A DNA stretch of 64,000 bases from Maricaulis sp. (GTDB taxonomy: Bacteria; Pseudomonadota; Alphaproteobacteria; Caulobacterales; Maricaulaceae), in the NCBI RefSeq assembly GCF_015665295.1, contig NZ_JADFAJ010000012.1, forward strand, positions 53,006-117,005, written 5' to 3'. Under the pieces are notes generated by a model that was not told the origin of the DNA, did no database searches, and saw nothing but the letters and a program-made list of their open reading frames with translations. A program made the translations under genes and the position numbers. Below are positions 51,028 through 60,626 of the stretch, in pieces (the stretch's first letter is position 1; each line of letters begins with the position of its first letter).

Positions 51028-53169
51028 ATGTCGTTGAGTGGTATTCTCGGAAACGCCCTGTCGGGGCTTCAGGCCAGTCAGGCCGGCTTGCGGGCGTCGT
51101 CGAACAACGTCGCCAACGTCAACACGGCCGGCTATGCCCGAACCATTGCCAGCTTTGAAGCGCGCAATGTCGGCGGCGTCGCCATGGGCGTCCAGGTCAA
51201 TGGCATTGTCCGCATCGTCGATCGCCACTTGCAGCTGACCTCGCTGCGTTCGATCTCCGAAGCCAGCGTCTCCGAGACGCGGGCCAAGGCGCTCGACCGG
51301 CTGCAGTCGCAATTCGGCAATCTGGACGATAGCGGCTCGATCTTTGCCCGCCTCAACTCGGCCTTTGCCGGCTTGTCCCAGGCCAGTGTCGATCCGACCC
51401 TGTCGGTCTCGCGCCTGTCGGCTGCGGCAGATCTCGACAGCTTCTTTACCGAGGCGCAGCGCCTGTCCGGCGAGATCCGCGCCCAGCGCATGGAAGCGGA
51501 TGCCAAGATCAATGCCACCCTGCAACGCTCCAACGAGATCCTGCGCGAGCTCTACCAGCTGAACGCCAATGTGCAGAGCGTCTCCTCGGGCGGGGGCGAC
51601 AGTTCGGGTGCGGAAAACCGGGTCTCCGAGCTGCTCGACGAGATGTCGGAATACATGGATGTCCGCGCCGATTTCCAGGGCGATGGCCGGGTTGTCCTGC
51701 GCACGACGGACGGTGTCCTCCTGCTCGACAATTATCCCGCCAACCTGACCTACAAGGTGTCCGGTTCCGGCTCCTATGGTGTGGAGTACGGCAAGATCTA
51801 CGCCGAGCCGCCGAATGGCGGCAATCCGCAGGCACTCGACAGCCACATCCAGTCGGGCGAACTGCGGGCGCTGATTGATCTGCGTGACCGCACCCTCCCC
51901 GATGTCGCCGAGGAACTGGCCGAGATGGCCGCCGGCGCCGCCGATGCGCTGAACGCCGCCCACAACGACGCCGCCTCCTATCCGGCTCCGCAAACCCTGA
52001 CCGGCCGCAATACCGGTCTCGACGCGGTCGATGCGCATAATTTCACCGGTGCGACCACTCTTGCCGTTGCCGACAATTCCGGTCTGCTTGTACGCCGTGT
52101 CGACATTGATTTCGACGCTGCGACCTATTCGGTGGATGGCGGCGCTGCGGTCGTGATCGGCACGACGGTCGGCGGACTCGCCACGGCGCTCAATACCGCG
52201 CTGGCCGGCGTCGGCTCGGCCAATTTCAGCAATGGCGTGCTTACGGTTTCGGCCGATGCGGCGACCAATGGTGTCGCATTCCTGCAGGACGAGACCACGC
52301 CGTCTGACCGCGGTGGCCGCGGCCTGTCGCACTTTTTCGGTCTCAACGATCTCGTGCGCAGTGACGCTCCCGGCTTCTTCGAGACCGGTCTGGCCGGCAC
52401 CGACGTGCACCAGTTCACGACCGGTACCGAACTCAATTTCCGTATGGACACGACCGATGGCAAGACGGCCGGAACCTACACCATTCCCATGGTCACCGGC
52501 GAAACCGTGGACGACATCGTCACCGCGCTCAACGATACCAGTACGGGCATGGGCCGCTATGTCACCTTCTCGCTCGATGGCGATGGCAGGCTCTCCTACA
52601 AGGCCAATGCAGGCTATGAGGGCTATGAGCTTTCGCTGACCGGCGACGACACGTCGCGCGGGACAACCGGGGTCGCCTTCTCGAAACTCTTCGGGGTCGG
52701 ACTCGAGGCCAAGGCGGCGCGGGCGGAAGCCTTGTCTGTCGACAAGACCATCCGCGCCGACAGTTCGCGCCTGGCGCTGGGCAAGCTCGATATCGATGCG
52801 GCGACGGTTGTCGGCGATTTCGTGCTGTCCGCCGGCGACAATCGCGGCGGTGCCGGCCTGCAGGCTGCGCTGTCTGCGCCGCGCGCCTTCAATGCTGCCG
52901 GATCGCTGTCGGCCTCGACCGCCGGGCTGGGCGACTATACCGCGCGTATCGCCGGCACGATCGGATCGCGCGCCGCGCGGGCCGAGAGCGAGGCGGCCTC
53001 GGCGGCAACCCTGCGCGCGACCGCGGCGCAGAAACGGGCCGATGTCGAAGGCGTCAGCCTGGACGAGGAGCTTGCCGCGATGACGCTCTACCAGCAGTCC
53101 TACAATGCCGCCGCGCGCATGCTCCAGGCGGCCAAGGAAATGACTGACGCGCTGATGCGCATCGTCTAG
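51028..53169 (+). CDS. flgK: Flagellar hook-associated protein 1, FlgK
   Basis: A 713-residue hook-filament junction protein. The N-terminal signature SGLQASQAGLRASSNNVANVNTAGYAR (read in two parts, near 12-38) is typical. A long variable core follows, and the C-terminal heptads include LDEELAAMTLYQQSYNAAARMLQAAKEM near 682-709, seen here in overlapping parts. Start ATG 51028 has AGGGAG upstream. It forms the first junction zone with FlgL and is followed by flgL after 14 bases. Confidence 0.95.
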   Translation: MSLSGILGNALSGLQASQAGLRASSNNVANVNTAGYARTIASFEARNVGGVAMGVQVNGIVRIVDRHLQLTSLRSISEASVSETRAKALDRLQSQFGNLDDSGSIFARLNSAFAGLSQASVDPTLSVSRLSAAADLDSFFTEAQRLSGEIRAQRMEADAKINATLQRSNEILRELYQLNANVQSVSSGGGDSSGAENRVSELLDEMSEYMDVRADFQGDGRVVLRTTDGVLLLDNYPANLTYKVSGSGSYGVEYGKIYAEPPNGGNPQALDSHIQSGELRALIDLRDRTLPDVAEELAEMAAGAADALNAAHNDAASYPAPQTLTGRNTGLDAVDAHNFTGATTLAVADNSGLLVRRVDIDFDAATYSVDGGAAVVIGTTVGGLATALNTALAGVGSANFSNGVLTVSADAATNGVAFLQDETTPSDRGGRGLSHFFGLNDLVRSDAPGFFETGLAGTDVHQFTTGTELNFRMDTTDGKTAGTYTIPMVTGETVDDIVTALNDTSTGMGRYVTFSLDGDGRLSYKANAGYEGYELSLTGDDTSRGTTGVAFSKLFGVGLEAKAARAEALSVDKTIRADSSRLALGKLDIDAATVVGDFVLSAGDNRGGAGLQAALSAPRAFNAAGSLSASTAGLGDYTARIAGTIGSRAARAESEAASAATLRATAAQKRADVEGVSLDEELAAMTLYQQSYNAAARMLQAAKEMTDALMRIV

Positions 53170-53183
53170 GAGGCAATGACGCC

Positions 53184-54098
53184 ATGACCCGTGTTTCCAC
53201 CTTCGCTGCAAACCAGAATGCGCTGATGGACCTGATGAAGGCCCAGAAGTCCCTCTTTGACGCGCAAAAACAGCTGACCACCGGCAAGCTCGCAACCGAT
53301 CTCAAGGGCGTCGGCCACCAGGCCGAGACCTTGTCCGCCACCCGCGCTGCGCTGCAGCGGGCCGAGGCTTACGAGGAAGCCGCCGTGCGCACAGAGGCGC
53401 GACTGGAGAGCCAGGATGTCGCGATGGGGCAGATGGCCGAGGCGATCACCGATCTGCGTCTGGCCGTCACCTCGAAGGATGGCGACTACACGATGCACCA
53501 GGTGCGCGAGGCCTTCTACAAGATCTCCAACTCGCTCAACACCCAACACGCCGGCACTTATATCTTCGGTGGTACGCGCACGGATGTGGCACCGGTCGCG
53601 ACCAATGACATCAATGACCTGGTCGCCATGGGCACGGCCAGCGAGGCCTTCGTCAACAATGATCGCCGTCCGCAGGTCCAGCTCGACCAGAACCTGACCA
53701 TCGAGACCGGCATGCTGGCCAGCGATGTCGGCGGTGAGGTGTTCGACAGTTTCAAGCGGATCGCCGACTTCAACGCCGGTGCAAACGGCCCATTCGGCAA
53801 ACCGCTCAGCGCCGCCCAGGAAAACTTCCTCAATGGCGAGATCCAGAACGTCATCACGGCGCTGGACAATATGTACACCCGGATCGGCGAAAACGGCGCG
53901 GCCCAGGCCAATGTCGAAACGATCAAGACCTCGCATGGCGACCGCCAGAACTTCCTCAAGCAGATGCTGTCGGATCTCGAGGATGTCGACATGGCCGAGG
54001 CGGCTACCCGCTTCCAGGCCGCCCAGACCGCCCTGGACGTGTCAGCCAAGACCTTCTCCGCGCTGAGCCAGGTCTCGCTGCTGCAATATCTGAGATAG
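53184..54098 (+). CDS. flgL: Flagellar hook-associated protein 3, FlgL
   Basis: A 304-residue flagellin-like junction protein. The N-terminal helix includes QNALMDLMKAQKSLFDAQKQL near 10-30. A D1-like helical domain follows with HAGTYIFGGTRTDVAPV near 118-134, the FlgL/flagellin hinge. The C-terminal helix has DLEDVDMAEAATRFQAAQTALD near 262-283 and ends SLLQYLR. It joins FlgK to the filament. AGGAGG-like bases overlap the end of flgK. Confidence 0.94.
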   Translation: MTRVSTFAANQNALMDLMKAQKSLFDAQKQLTTGKLATDLKGVGHQAETLSATRAALQRAEAYEEAAVRTEARLESQDVAMGQMAEAITDLRLAVTSKDGDYTMHQVREAFYKISNSLNTQHAGTYIFGGTRTDVAPVATNDINDLVAMGTASEAFVNNDRRPQVQLDQNLTIETGMLASDVGGEVFDSFKRIADFNAGANGPFGKPLSAAQENFLNGEIQNVITALDNMYTRIGENGAAQANVETIKTSHGDRQNFLKQMLSDLEDVDMAEAATRFQAAQTALDVSAKTFSALSQVSLLQYLR

Positions 54099-54197
54099 GG
54101 CGGCGGGCGCAGCCCCTTACGCCAGCGGTGTTTTGCGCGTATAGAGCCGCCTCCAACAACCGTTTGCTGCGGGCCTTGACCCCGCTGGAGGCGAAAG

Positions 54198-55424
54198 ATG
54201 ACGACCGACCTAACCGGCCGCGCCCGCGCGCAGGCCGATGATCTCATTTCACGTCTGGGCCTGTCCGGCGATCCGCTGGGGCTGGGTGGCCATCCCGGCG
54301 ACCACCGCGTCGTGGTGGCCATGTCCGGTGGTGTCGACAGCTCCGTCACCGCCGCGCTCCTGCACCATCTCGGCTATGATGTGGTCGGTGTGACGCTGCA
54401 GCTCTATGATCATGGCGCCGCCCTGGCCAAGAAGGGCGCCTGCTGTGCCGGTCAGGACATCTATGACGCCAAGCGCGTCGCAGAAGCCTGCGGTTTTCCC
54501 CATTATGTGCTCGATTATGAGAGCCGCTTCCGCGAAGCGGTGATCGAGGAATTTGCCGACACCTATCTGGCCGGCTTCACGCCGATCCCCTGCGTGCGCT
54601 GCAACCAGACCGTCAAGTTTGCCGACCTTCTGACCACCGCCCGCCAGCTCGGCGCCGTGTGCATGGCGACCGGTCACTATATCCAGCGTGTGAAGGGCGA
54701 AAACGGGCCGGAGCTGCGCCGCGCCGCCGATGCCGGCAAGGACCAGTCCTATTTCCTGTTCGCGACCACGCATGACCAACTCGACTTCCTGCGCTTCCCG
54801 CTGGGTCATCTGAACAAGGACCAGACGCGGCAACTGGCCGAGGCTTTCGGTCTCATCGTCGCCGACAAGCCGGACAGCCAGGACATCTGCTTCGTGCCCA
54901 ATGGCCGCTATGTCGACATTGTCGAGAAGGTCCGCCCCGGCGCCTCGCGTCCGGGCGAGATCGTGCATGTCGATGGCCGGGTGCTGGGCACGCATGAGGG
55001 CGTGATCCGCTATACGGTCGGCCAGCGCCGGGGCCTCAAGATCGCTGTCGGCGACCCGCTCTATGTCGTGCGCCTTGATGCGGCCGCAGCGCAGGTCGTG
55101 GTCGGTCCGCGCGAGGCGCTGGAAGTCGACACGATCGCGCTCAGGGAGATCAACTGGCTCGGCGAGGACGCCATGACCGATGGCGCCCCCATCCGCGTCA
55201 AGGTCCGCTCCACCCGCCCGCCGGTCCCCGCCGCCCTGTCGGTCGATGGCGATGATGTCCGTGTGGTCCTCGCCAAGGGCGAGGAAGGCGTGGCGCCGGG
55301 CCAGGCCTGCGTCTTCTATTCCAGCGATGACGAGGACCGGGTGCTCGGCGGCGGCTGGATCACCAGCACCAGCGGCGGGAGTGGCGGGAGCGGTGGATCA
55401 ACGGGCGTCCGTTTGATCGGCTAG
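54198..55424 (+). CDS. mnmA: tRNA-specific 2-thiouridylase MnmA
   Basis: A 408-residue enzyme that thiolates U34 of Lys, Glu and Gln tRNAs. The PP-loop is [18 protein letters not shown] near 36-53. The catalytic pair lies in [12 protein letters not shown] near 132-143 and [11 protein letters not shown] near 225-235. GQRRGLK near 275 begins the C-terminal RNA-binding domains. After the family end there is a Gly/Ser-rich tail ([13 protein letters not shown]) of low complexity. GGAGG precedes ATG 54198. Confidence 0.95.
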   Translation: MTTDLTGRARAQADDLISRLGLSGDPLGLGGHPGDHRVVVAMSGGVDSSVTAALLHHLGYDVVGVTLQLYDHGAALAKKGACCAGQDIYDAKRVAEACGFPHYVLDYESRFREAVIEEFADTYLAGFTPIPCVRCNQTVKFADLLTTARQLGAVCMATGHYIQRVKGENGPELRRAADAGKDQSYFLFATTHDQLDFLRFPLGHLNKDQTRQLAEAFGLIVADKPDSQDICFVPNGRYVDIVEKVRPGASRPGEIVHVDGRVLGTHEGVIRYTVGQRRGLKIAVGDPLYVVRLDAAAAQVVVGPREALEVDTIALREINWLGEDAMTDGAPIRVKVRSTRPPVPAALSVDGDDVRVVLAKGEEGVAPGQACVFYSSDDEDRVLGGGWITSTSGGSGGSGGSTGVRLIG

Positions 55425-55535
55425 CTGCCATTGTCCCCAAGTCAGGGCGCGGCGACACACGGCCTCTTGCCAAGACCCATTCCGGAGCAATCTTGAGGCG
55501 ATCACCGTCTGCTCCCCCGCCATCCAGGAAACCCG

Positions 55536-56138
55536 ATGTTTTACGAACCGAAGAACGGCCACGGCCTGCCGCACAATCCGTTCAATGCCCTGATCACGCC
55601 GCGTCCGATCGGCTGGGTTTCAACCCGTGGTGCGGGCGGGCAGGACAATCTGGCGCCATACTCCTTCTTCAACGGTGTTTCCTATGATCCGCCCCAGGTA
55701 ATGTTCGCCTCCACGGGGGGGAAGCCGGACCGGGAGCGGGGCAAGGACTCGATGGGCAATGTGATCGACACGGGCGTGTTCTGCATCAATGTCGTCGGGT
55801 TCGACCTGCGCGACGCGATGAATGCCAGCGCCAAGCCGGCACCGAGCGATGTCGATGAGTTCGATCTGGCAGGCCTCGCGCGCAGCGAGTGCCAGACCAT
55901 CGCCTGCTCACGCATTGCCCGGGCGCCGGCCAGCATGGAGTGCAAGCTGGTCAAGCTCGTCGACCTGCCCGGCGAGGCCAATATCGTGGCCTTTGGTGAG
56001 GTGACCGGGATTCATCTGAACGAGGATTACCTCGTGGATGGCATCTTCGATGTCGCCAAATTCCAGCCCCTCGGCCGGCTCGGCTATCAGGACTATACGC
56101 GCGTGACAGAGTTGTTCAGCCTGGTGCGCCCGACCTAG
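55536..56138 (+). CDS. Flavin reductase-like FMN-binding protein
   Basis: A 200-residue single-domain protein of the flavin-reductase-like (split barrel) family. NALITPRPIGWVSTRGAGGQDNLAPYSFFNGVSYDPP, visible in parts near 18-54, contains the RPIGWVST and APYSFFN FMN-contact elements. FCINVVG near 84 and GRLGYQDYTRV near 182 are also typical. It likely reduces or carries FMN. Its stop overlaps by CTAG with a frame on the other strand that may be a gene remnant. Confidence 0.85.
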   Translation: MFYEPKNGHGLPHNPFNALITPRPIGWVSTRGAGGQDNLAPYSFFNGVSYDPPQVMFASTGGKPDRERGKDSMGNVIDTGVFCINVVGFDLRDAMNASAKPAPSDVDEFDLAGLARSECQTIACSRIARAPASMECKLVKLVDLPGEANIVAFGEVTGIHLNEDYLVDGIFDVAKFQPLGRLGYQDYTRVTELFSLVRPT

Positions 56139-56250
56139 GCGAGGGGCGTGGGGCGGCGGAGCTCGTCCGGTCCGGTGGAGTTGACCACCACCAGACCCGG
56201 CGTGGCCATCGGCAGGCCGGAAGTCGAAAAATGGGCGCGGCACAAGGCTC
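56135..56250 (-). pseudogene. Possible 3' remnant of a lost gene
   Basis: The last 26 codons of a leftward frame ending at TAG 56135-56137 (reading LPMATPGLVVVNSTGPDELRR near the end) have G or C in almost every third position, like real genes here. Further upstream the same frame loses that bias, with frequent rare codons. The tail shares a CTAG with the flavin-reductase stop, a layout seen elsewhere in the window for true convergent genes. No family is recognised. Confidence 0.3.
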
Positions 56251-56575
56251 GACCGTTTGTTCCTGCGGGTTTGGAGACCGGGCTGGCAACAGCCTCGGGC
56301 CAATCTCCGTGTGCAGTGTGCCCGAGGCGCCCGAGCTGCCCATCCACACAAGGCAATAGCCAAACCGGCATCCCGTTCCCCTCTCTGCCCGAACCGCCAG
56401 GCGAAAACGTCGTGGCGCTACCGGTGCCGATGCGGATTCGGCCGGATTGCGGCCGGCCCGACCTGAAAGATGATTTAGTTGAAGCCCGCCAACTTGTCCG
56501 GTTTGGTGCCTCCCATCGGGCGAATTTGACTCGCTGCGTCGTGCATCCGGGCACGCGAAGCGCCTGGAGGGTGAC
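56251..56575. other. Spacer with no convincing gene
   Basis: Upstream of the M61-like gene this stretch has frames on both strands without family features or normal codon bias. It may be decayed coding sequence plus the promoter of the peptidase gene. Confidence 0.5.
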
Positions 56576-58033
56576 ATGAAGACATTGTGGTTGATCGCGG
56601 GCGCGGTCATGAGTGCCGCCGGTGGGAGCGCCTGGGCGCAATCGGTTGCCGAATGCGGGCCGGACCCGGTTGCGAGCTATGTCGTGACCTATCTCGGTGA
56701 AGACAGGTTCGGCGTAGCGGTCGAGCATGCGGTGCCCTCAAACCGCTGGGACCTGGCGTTTTTCCCGCTGTCCGACCGGCCGGAAGGCCAGGCCGAGTCG
56801 GTTCGTGACCTGTCGGCTTTTGATGCCAATGGCCAGCCGGTGGAGATTGCCTATGTCGGCGAGGGCGGCTGGGAAATCGACGGACAGGGCGCGGTCCGCC
56901 TGAGCTACACCATTCTGGCCGACCATGGTGAGGTCGACTGGGGCGCGGACGGGCCGGGCAAGGATGAGGTCGGCGATCATTTCGACGATAGCTATGTCTT
57001 CGCAGGCCATGCCTTTTTCCTGCTGGATTGGGCTATGCCGCGTTGCGCGGTCGACGTGCAGTTCGACCTGCCTGACGCCTGGCAAGTGACCGCTCCCTGG
57101 CCGGTGGAAAATGGTGTGTACCGCATCGCCGACAGTTGGTCGCTGGGGCAGAACCTGTTTGCGATGGGTGAGGATGCGGCCCGAACGGTTCAGGTGGGTG
57201 GCCTCAACCTGACCTGGCTCATGGATAAACGACTGGGCGCGATCACGCCGCAGGTCGAGCGCGTCATGGCGATACTGCCGCAGCACTACCGCGATTTCTG
57301 GGGCCAGGCTCCCGGCAATGCCTTTTCCGTCTTCTTCATGGCGGACACGATGTCGGACGGTGGCGCCTTCTACGACAGTTTTGCCATGCGCATCGCCGTG
57401 CCGCTCAATCGCGCAGACGAGATCAACTGGTCCCACACGCTTGCCCATGAAGTGATGCATTTGTGGAACCAGCTCGGCCGTGCGCAGGGCCGTAATGTGC
57501 CGGAGCTCGAATGGGTCAATGAAGGGTTCACGGACTATCTGACAATCAAGATGGCGAGCCAGGCGGGCATTCTGGACGAGGCGATGACGGAGCAGCGCCT
57601 TGCCAACCTGATCCGCCGCTTCAATCTCGCCCGAACGCTCAGCCCGGAGGTCTCGATTGCCGCGGCCGGGCAGGACAAGCCGGCGAACTGGCACCTGATT
57701 TATGGCGGCGGCGGTCTGGCGGCCCTGTTCATTGATGCCGAATTGTCGCGCACGGATCCGGACCGGTTCGGCGCCGTCTTGCGCGATCTGCAGGCCAATG
57801 CCGGCGATGGCTATACGTTCGAGACTTTCATGGACCGGTTTGACGGGCTGACGGACGGCCTGGCCTCGCAGGTTTATGACTGGCTGGACATGCGGCCATC
57901 GAATGCCGAGATCGTGCAGCGCCTGGGTCGATACGGCATCGAGGCGGCGACTTTCGGCATGGATGAGGCCTATGTCCGCTTCGAGGCCTGCGGCGACGCG
58001 CGCTGCGCGCCGGTCTTCCTCGCAGCGCGCTGA
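56576..58033 (+). CDS. M61-type metallopeptidase, exported
   Basis: A 485-residue protein with a signal peptide (MSAAGGSAWAQS, cleavage near 22). The gluzincin motif is complete: HTLAHEVMHLW near 305-315 (HExxH) and LEWVNEGFTDYLT near 328-340 with the third zinc ligand Glu. The arrangement is that of the M61 glycyl aminopeptidase group, but the C-terminal PDZ domain common in longer members is not seen. Two C-terminal Cys (CGDARC) may form a disulfide. Substrate unknown; likely periplasmic. Confidence 0.8.
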   Translation: MKTLWLIAGAVMSAAGGSAWAQSVAECGPDPVASYVVTYLGEDRFGVAVEHAVPSNRWDLAFFPLSDRPEGQAESVRDLSAFDANGQPVEIAYVGEGGWEIDGQGAVRLSYTILADHGEVDWGADGPGKDEVGDHFDDSYVFAGHAFFLLDWAMPRCAVDVQFDLPDAWQVTAPWPVENGVYRIADSWSLGQNLFAMGEDAARTVQVGGLNLTWLMDKRLGAITPQVERVMAILPQHYRDFWGQAPGNAFSVFFMADTMSDGGAFYDSFAMRIAVPLNRADEINWSHTLAHEVMHLWNQLGRAQGRNVPELEWVNEGFTDYLTIKMASQAGILDEAMTEQRLANLIRRFNLARTLSPEVSIAAAGQDKPANWHLIYGGGGLAALFIDAELSRTDPDRFGAVLRDLQANAGDGYTFETFMDRFDGLTDGLASQVYDWLDMRPSNAEIVQRLGRYGIEAATFGMDEAYVRFEACGDARCAPVFLAAR

Positions 58034-58071
58034 TGCTGGACGGCAGAATCAAGGCCGCCTAGTCTGGTGCG

Positions 58072-58827
58072 ATGCGCGTCCTGACCGCCCTTTTCTGTCT
58101 GTTCTCAAGCCTTGCCCTGGTGTCCGCACCGGCGTCGGCCCAGCCTGTCTCGCCGGATCCGGCGCCTTTTCTGGAGCGCTGCGAGGCGGGGGATGGCTTT
58201 GCCTGCAGCTACGCCCACGGGCTGATGCAGCGCGAGGACCGGGCTTTCTGGCTGACCGATGAGGCGGTCAGTCTGATGCTGCGCGGCTGCAGCCTCGGCT
58301 CGGACGGGGCGTGCTGGCTGTTCGAGCGCATCAACGAGCCCAATCCCTATGATGATGTCCGCTATGATCGCGACCGCTATCTGCCCATTGTCCGTGATGG
58401 CTGCGCGAACGGGAGCTCGATGGCCTGCTGGCAGGCGGCCGGCTTTCTCGAGGATGGCAGCGAGGCCGAGCGGCTCGAGGCGCTTGCCCTGGCGCGGCGC
58501 TCCTGCGAGCGCGGCTTCAATGATGGCTGTGCGCGGCAGGCCGATATCCTGGCCTCGCTCGGTCGTGACCCGCTCGAGGCGCAGCGCCAGGCCTGTTATG
58601 GCAATCGCCCGGGCCGGATGCGCAAGCAGGAAGACTGTGAAGCAGTCTGTGCCGCCGATGATGCGATGGCGTGCTACCAGCTCGCCCTGATGTTCGAGCG
58701 CGGCCGCGATGGCGCCCAGACCATGCGCCGCGATGCACGCCGGGCTGGGGAGTTGTTCGCCCGGGCCTGCGAACTCGGCGCCGAGGCGGCTTGCCGCCAC
58801 CAGGGGCGCATTGGTGTCAGGCTGTGA
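58072..58827 (+). CDS. Cys-rich Sel1-like repeat protein, periplasmic
   Basis: A 251-residue protein with a signal peptide (LALVSAPASAQ, near 14-24). The mature part repeats the Sel1/TPR-like theme of Ala-rich helices with paired cysteines (LERCEAGDGFACSYAHGLM, CANGSSMACWQAAGFLED, CERGFNDGCARQADIL, CELGAEAACRHQGR), like Hcp-type proteins in which Cys pairs cross-link helix pairs. Partners are unknown. It follows the M61-like gene by 38 bases on the same strand, and its end overlaps the convergent CPBP gene by 11 bases. Confidence 0.75.
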   Translation: MRVLTALFCLFSSLALVSAPASAQPVSPDPAPFLERCEAGDGFACSYAHGLMQREDRAFWLTDEAVSLMLRGCSLGSDGACWLFERINEPNPYDDVRYDRDRYLPIVRDGCANGSSMACWQAAGFLEDGSEAERLEALALARRSCERGFNDGCARQADILASLGRDPLEAQRQACYGNRPGRMRKQEDCEAVCAADDAMACYQLALMFERGRDGAQTMRRDARRAGELFARACELGAEAACRHQGRIGVRL

Positions 58828-59323
58828 CGGTCAGCCCTTTCCACCCGATCACAACCAGCCAGTGCAGCACCACGGGCGGCCAGATCGAGCCGCTCAGCCT
58901 GTAGGCGAGTGTGCAGGCAAGGCCGAGCGCGGCCACGGTCGAAAGGAAGCCCGCTTCGAGAAAAACCGGCTGTGCCATCGGCAGTCCGAGCCAGACTTGC
59001 AGCGGATGCCAGAGTATGAAGGCCAGGATCGCGAGTGCCGCCCGGACGTGGCCCTGGCGGCCCCCGAGAATAACCCGAAACGCCAGCTCCTCGGCCAGGG
59101 CCGGGACCAGAATTGCGACTGCTGCTATCGCTAACAGGCTTGCCGGAGTGCCGGTCACTGCAAAGTTGACAGTTGGTTCAACTTTGTTGATTGCGACCGT
59201 GATAATGATGAATCCGGTAAGGACTGCAAGGGTTTGCACCCAATCGGCCCATCGCGGAACAGTCCGGACCGCGCGTTTTGCATCTGCGAAAAAACTTGAC
59301 GCTGTGCCGCATAATTCGATCAT
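58817..59323 (-). CDS. CPBP family intramembrane protease-like protein
   Basis: A 168-residue membrane protein with about four to five spans. The CPBP motif 1 is visible as PALAEELAFRVILGG near 75-89 (EExxxR). Motif 2 is FILWHPLQVWLG near 102-113 with its His, and the last motif is VVLHWLVVIGW near 151-161. The Asn usually found four residues after this last His is Val here, so activity is uncertain. The reading frame remains open far upstream antisense to the thiolase gene, but the CPBP fold starts at MIELCG. Confidence 0.75.
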   Translation of the reverse strand: MIELCGTASSFFADAKRAVRTVPRWADWVQTLAVLTGFIIITVAINKVEPTVNFAVTGTPASLLAIAAVAILVPALAEELAFRVILGGRQGHVRAALAILAFILWHPLQVWLGLPMAQPVFLEAGFLSTVAALGLACTLAYRLSGSIWPPVVLHWLVVIGWKGLTVTA

Positions 59324-59365
59324 GCGCGCCAGACTAAGCCAGAATAATCCCAGAGGAGAGATCAA

Positions 59366-60553
59366 ATGAGTGCTGTGGACGATCCCATCGTCATCGTCGG
59401 CATGGCCCGCACCCCGATGGGTGGCCTGCTTGGCGAACTTGCACCGCTGTCTGCCAATGAGCTTGGCGCCATTGCCGTCAAGGCGGCGATGGAAGAAGCC
59501 GGCATTGCCGGCGACGATATCGACCAGGTCCTGATGGGCAATGTGCTCATGGCTGGCCAGGGTCAGGCGCCGGGCCGCCAGGCGGCGATCAAGGCCGGCC
59601 TGCCGAAATCCGTCGAGGCGACCACACTCAACAAGATGTGCGGCTCGGGCATGCAGGCTGCCATCATGGGCCGTGCCGCGATCGCGGCGGGCGATGCCGA
59701 CATCATCATCGCCGGTGGCATGGAATCCATGACCAACGCCCCGCACATGCTGCCGACGCATCGTGCCGGATTCAAATACGGTCACGACACCATCAAGGAC
59801 CACATGGCCCAGGATGGTCTCGAAGACGCCTATGAGTTCAAGCCGATGGGCGTGTTTGCCGACATGATCGCGGAAGAGCACCAGTTCACCCGCGAGCAGC
59901 AGGACGCCTACGCACTGGAAACCCTCGCCCGCGCCCAGCGCGCCACCAGGGACGGTGATTTCAAGCGCGAGATCACCCCGGTCACCATCAAGGGCCGCAA
60001 GGGCGAAACGGTCGTCGACACGGACGAGCTGCCGCGCAAGGCGATGCCGGAGAAAATCCCTTCCCTGCGTCCGGCCTTCGGCAAGGACGGTACGGTCACG
60101 GCCGCCAACGCCTCGGCCATCTCGGACGGGGCTGCGGCGCTGATCCTGATGCGCCTGTCCGAAGCCGAGCGTCGCGGCCTCAAGCCGATCGCCCGGATCA
60201 TTGCCACGGCGGCCCACGCCCATGAGCCGGCCTATTTCACCACCGCCCCGGTTCCCGCCATGCGCAAGGTCGTCGAGCGCGCCGGCTGGCAGATCGGTGA
60301 TGTCGACCTGTGGGAAATCAACGAGGCCTTCGCCGTCGTGCCGATGATCGCGATGAAGGAGCTGGGCATTTCCCACGACATCGTCAACGTCAATGGCGGC
60401 GCCTGTGCCCTGGGCCATCCGATCGGCGCCTCCGGTGCCCGCATCCTGGTCACCCTGCTCGCCGCGCTGGAAAAGCACGGCAAGACCAAGGGCGTCGCCT
60501 CGCTGTGCATTGGCGGCGGCGAAGCCACAGCCGTGGCTGTGGAACGCTTCTAG
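59366..60553 (+). CDS. Acetyl-CoA C-acetyltransferase (thiolase II)
   Basis: A 395-residue biosynthetic-type thiolase. The acylated nucleophile is in LNKMCGSGMQAA (about C92). WEINEAFAVVPM near 313-324, GGACALGHPIGASGAR near 345-360 with the catalytic His, and CIGGGEATAVAVER near 380 with the second Cys complete the active site. It condenses two acetyl-CoA or cleaves acetoacetyl-CoA; no phaB or phaC is adjacent, so the pathway is open. AGAGGAGA precedes the start. Confidence 0.93.
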   Translation: MSAVDDPIVIVGMARTPMGGLLGELAPLSANELGAIAVKAAMEEAGIAGDDIDQVLMGNVLMAGQGQAPGRQAAIKAGLPKSVEATTLNKMCGSGMQAAIMGRAAIAAGDADIIIAGGMESMTNAPHMLPTHRAGFKYGHDTIKDHMAQDGLEDAYEFKPMGVFADMIAEEHQFTREQQDAYALETLARAQRATRDGDFKREITPVTIKGRKGETVVDTDELPRKAMPEKIPSLRPAFGKDGTVTAANASAISDGAAALILMRLSEAERRGLKPIARIIATAAHAHEPAYFTTAPVPAMRKVVERAGWQIGDVDLWEINEAFAVVPMIAMKELGISHDIVNVNGGACALGHPIGASGARILVTLLAALEKHGKTKGVASLCIGGGEATAVAVERF

Positions 60554-60559
60554 ACCCCG

Positions 60560-60591
60560 GCGCTCGACTGGCCTGGCGGCCAGTCGAGCGC
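60560..60591. terminator. 13-bp perfect hairpin after the thiolase gene
   Basis: GCGCTCGACTGGC and GCCAGTCGAGCGC pair perfectly around a 6-base loop (60573-60578), 7 bases after the thiolase stop. No T-run follows, so it may be a weak terminator or a 3' stabiliser. Confidence 0.5.
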
Positions 60592-60626
60592 GGATGGCCG
60601 GGTAGGCCAACGAGCCAGGAGCGGAC

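Noticed and set aside
50834..51037. Small rightward frame before flgK
   Set aside because: Composition is odd for the genome, there is no recognised family, and it overlaps the flgK start; more likely the flgK leader.
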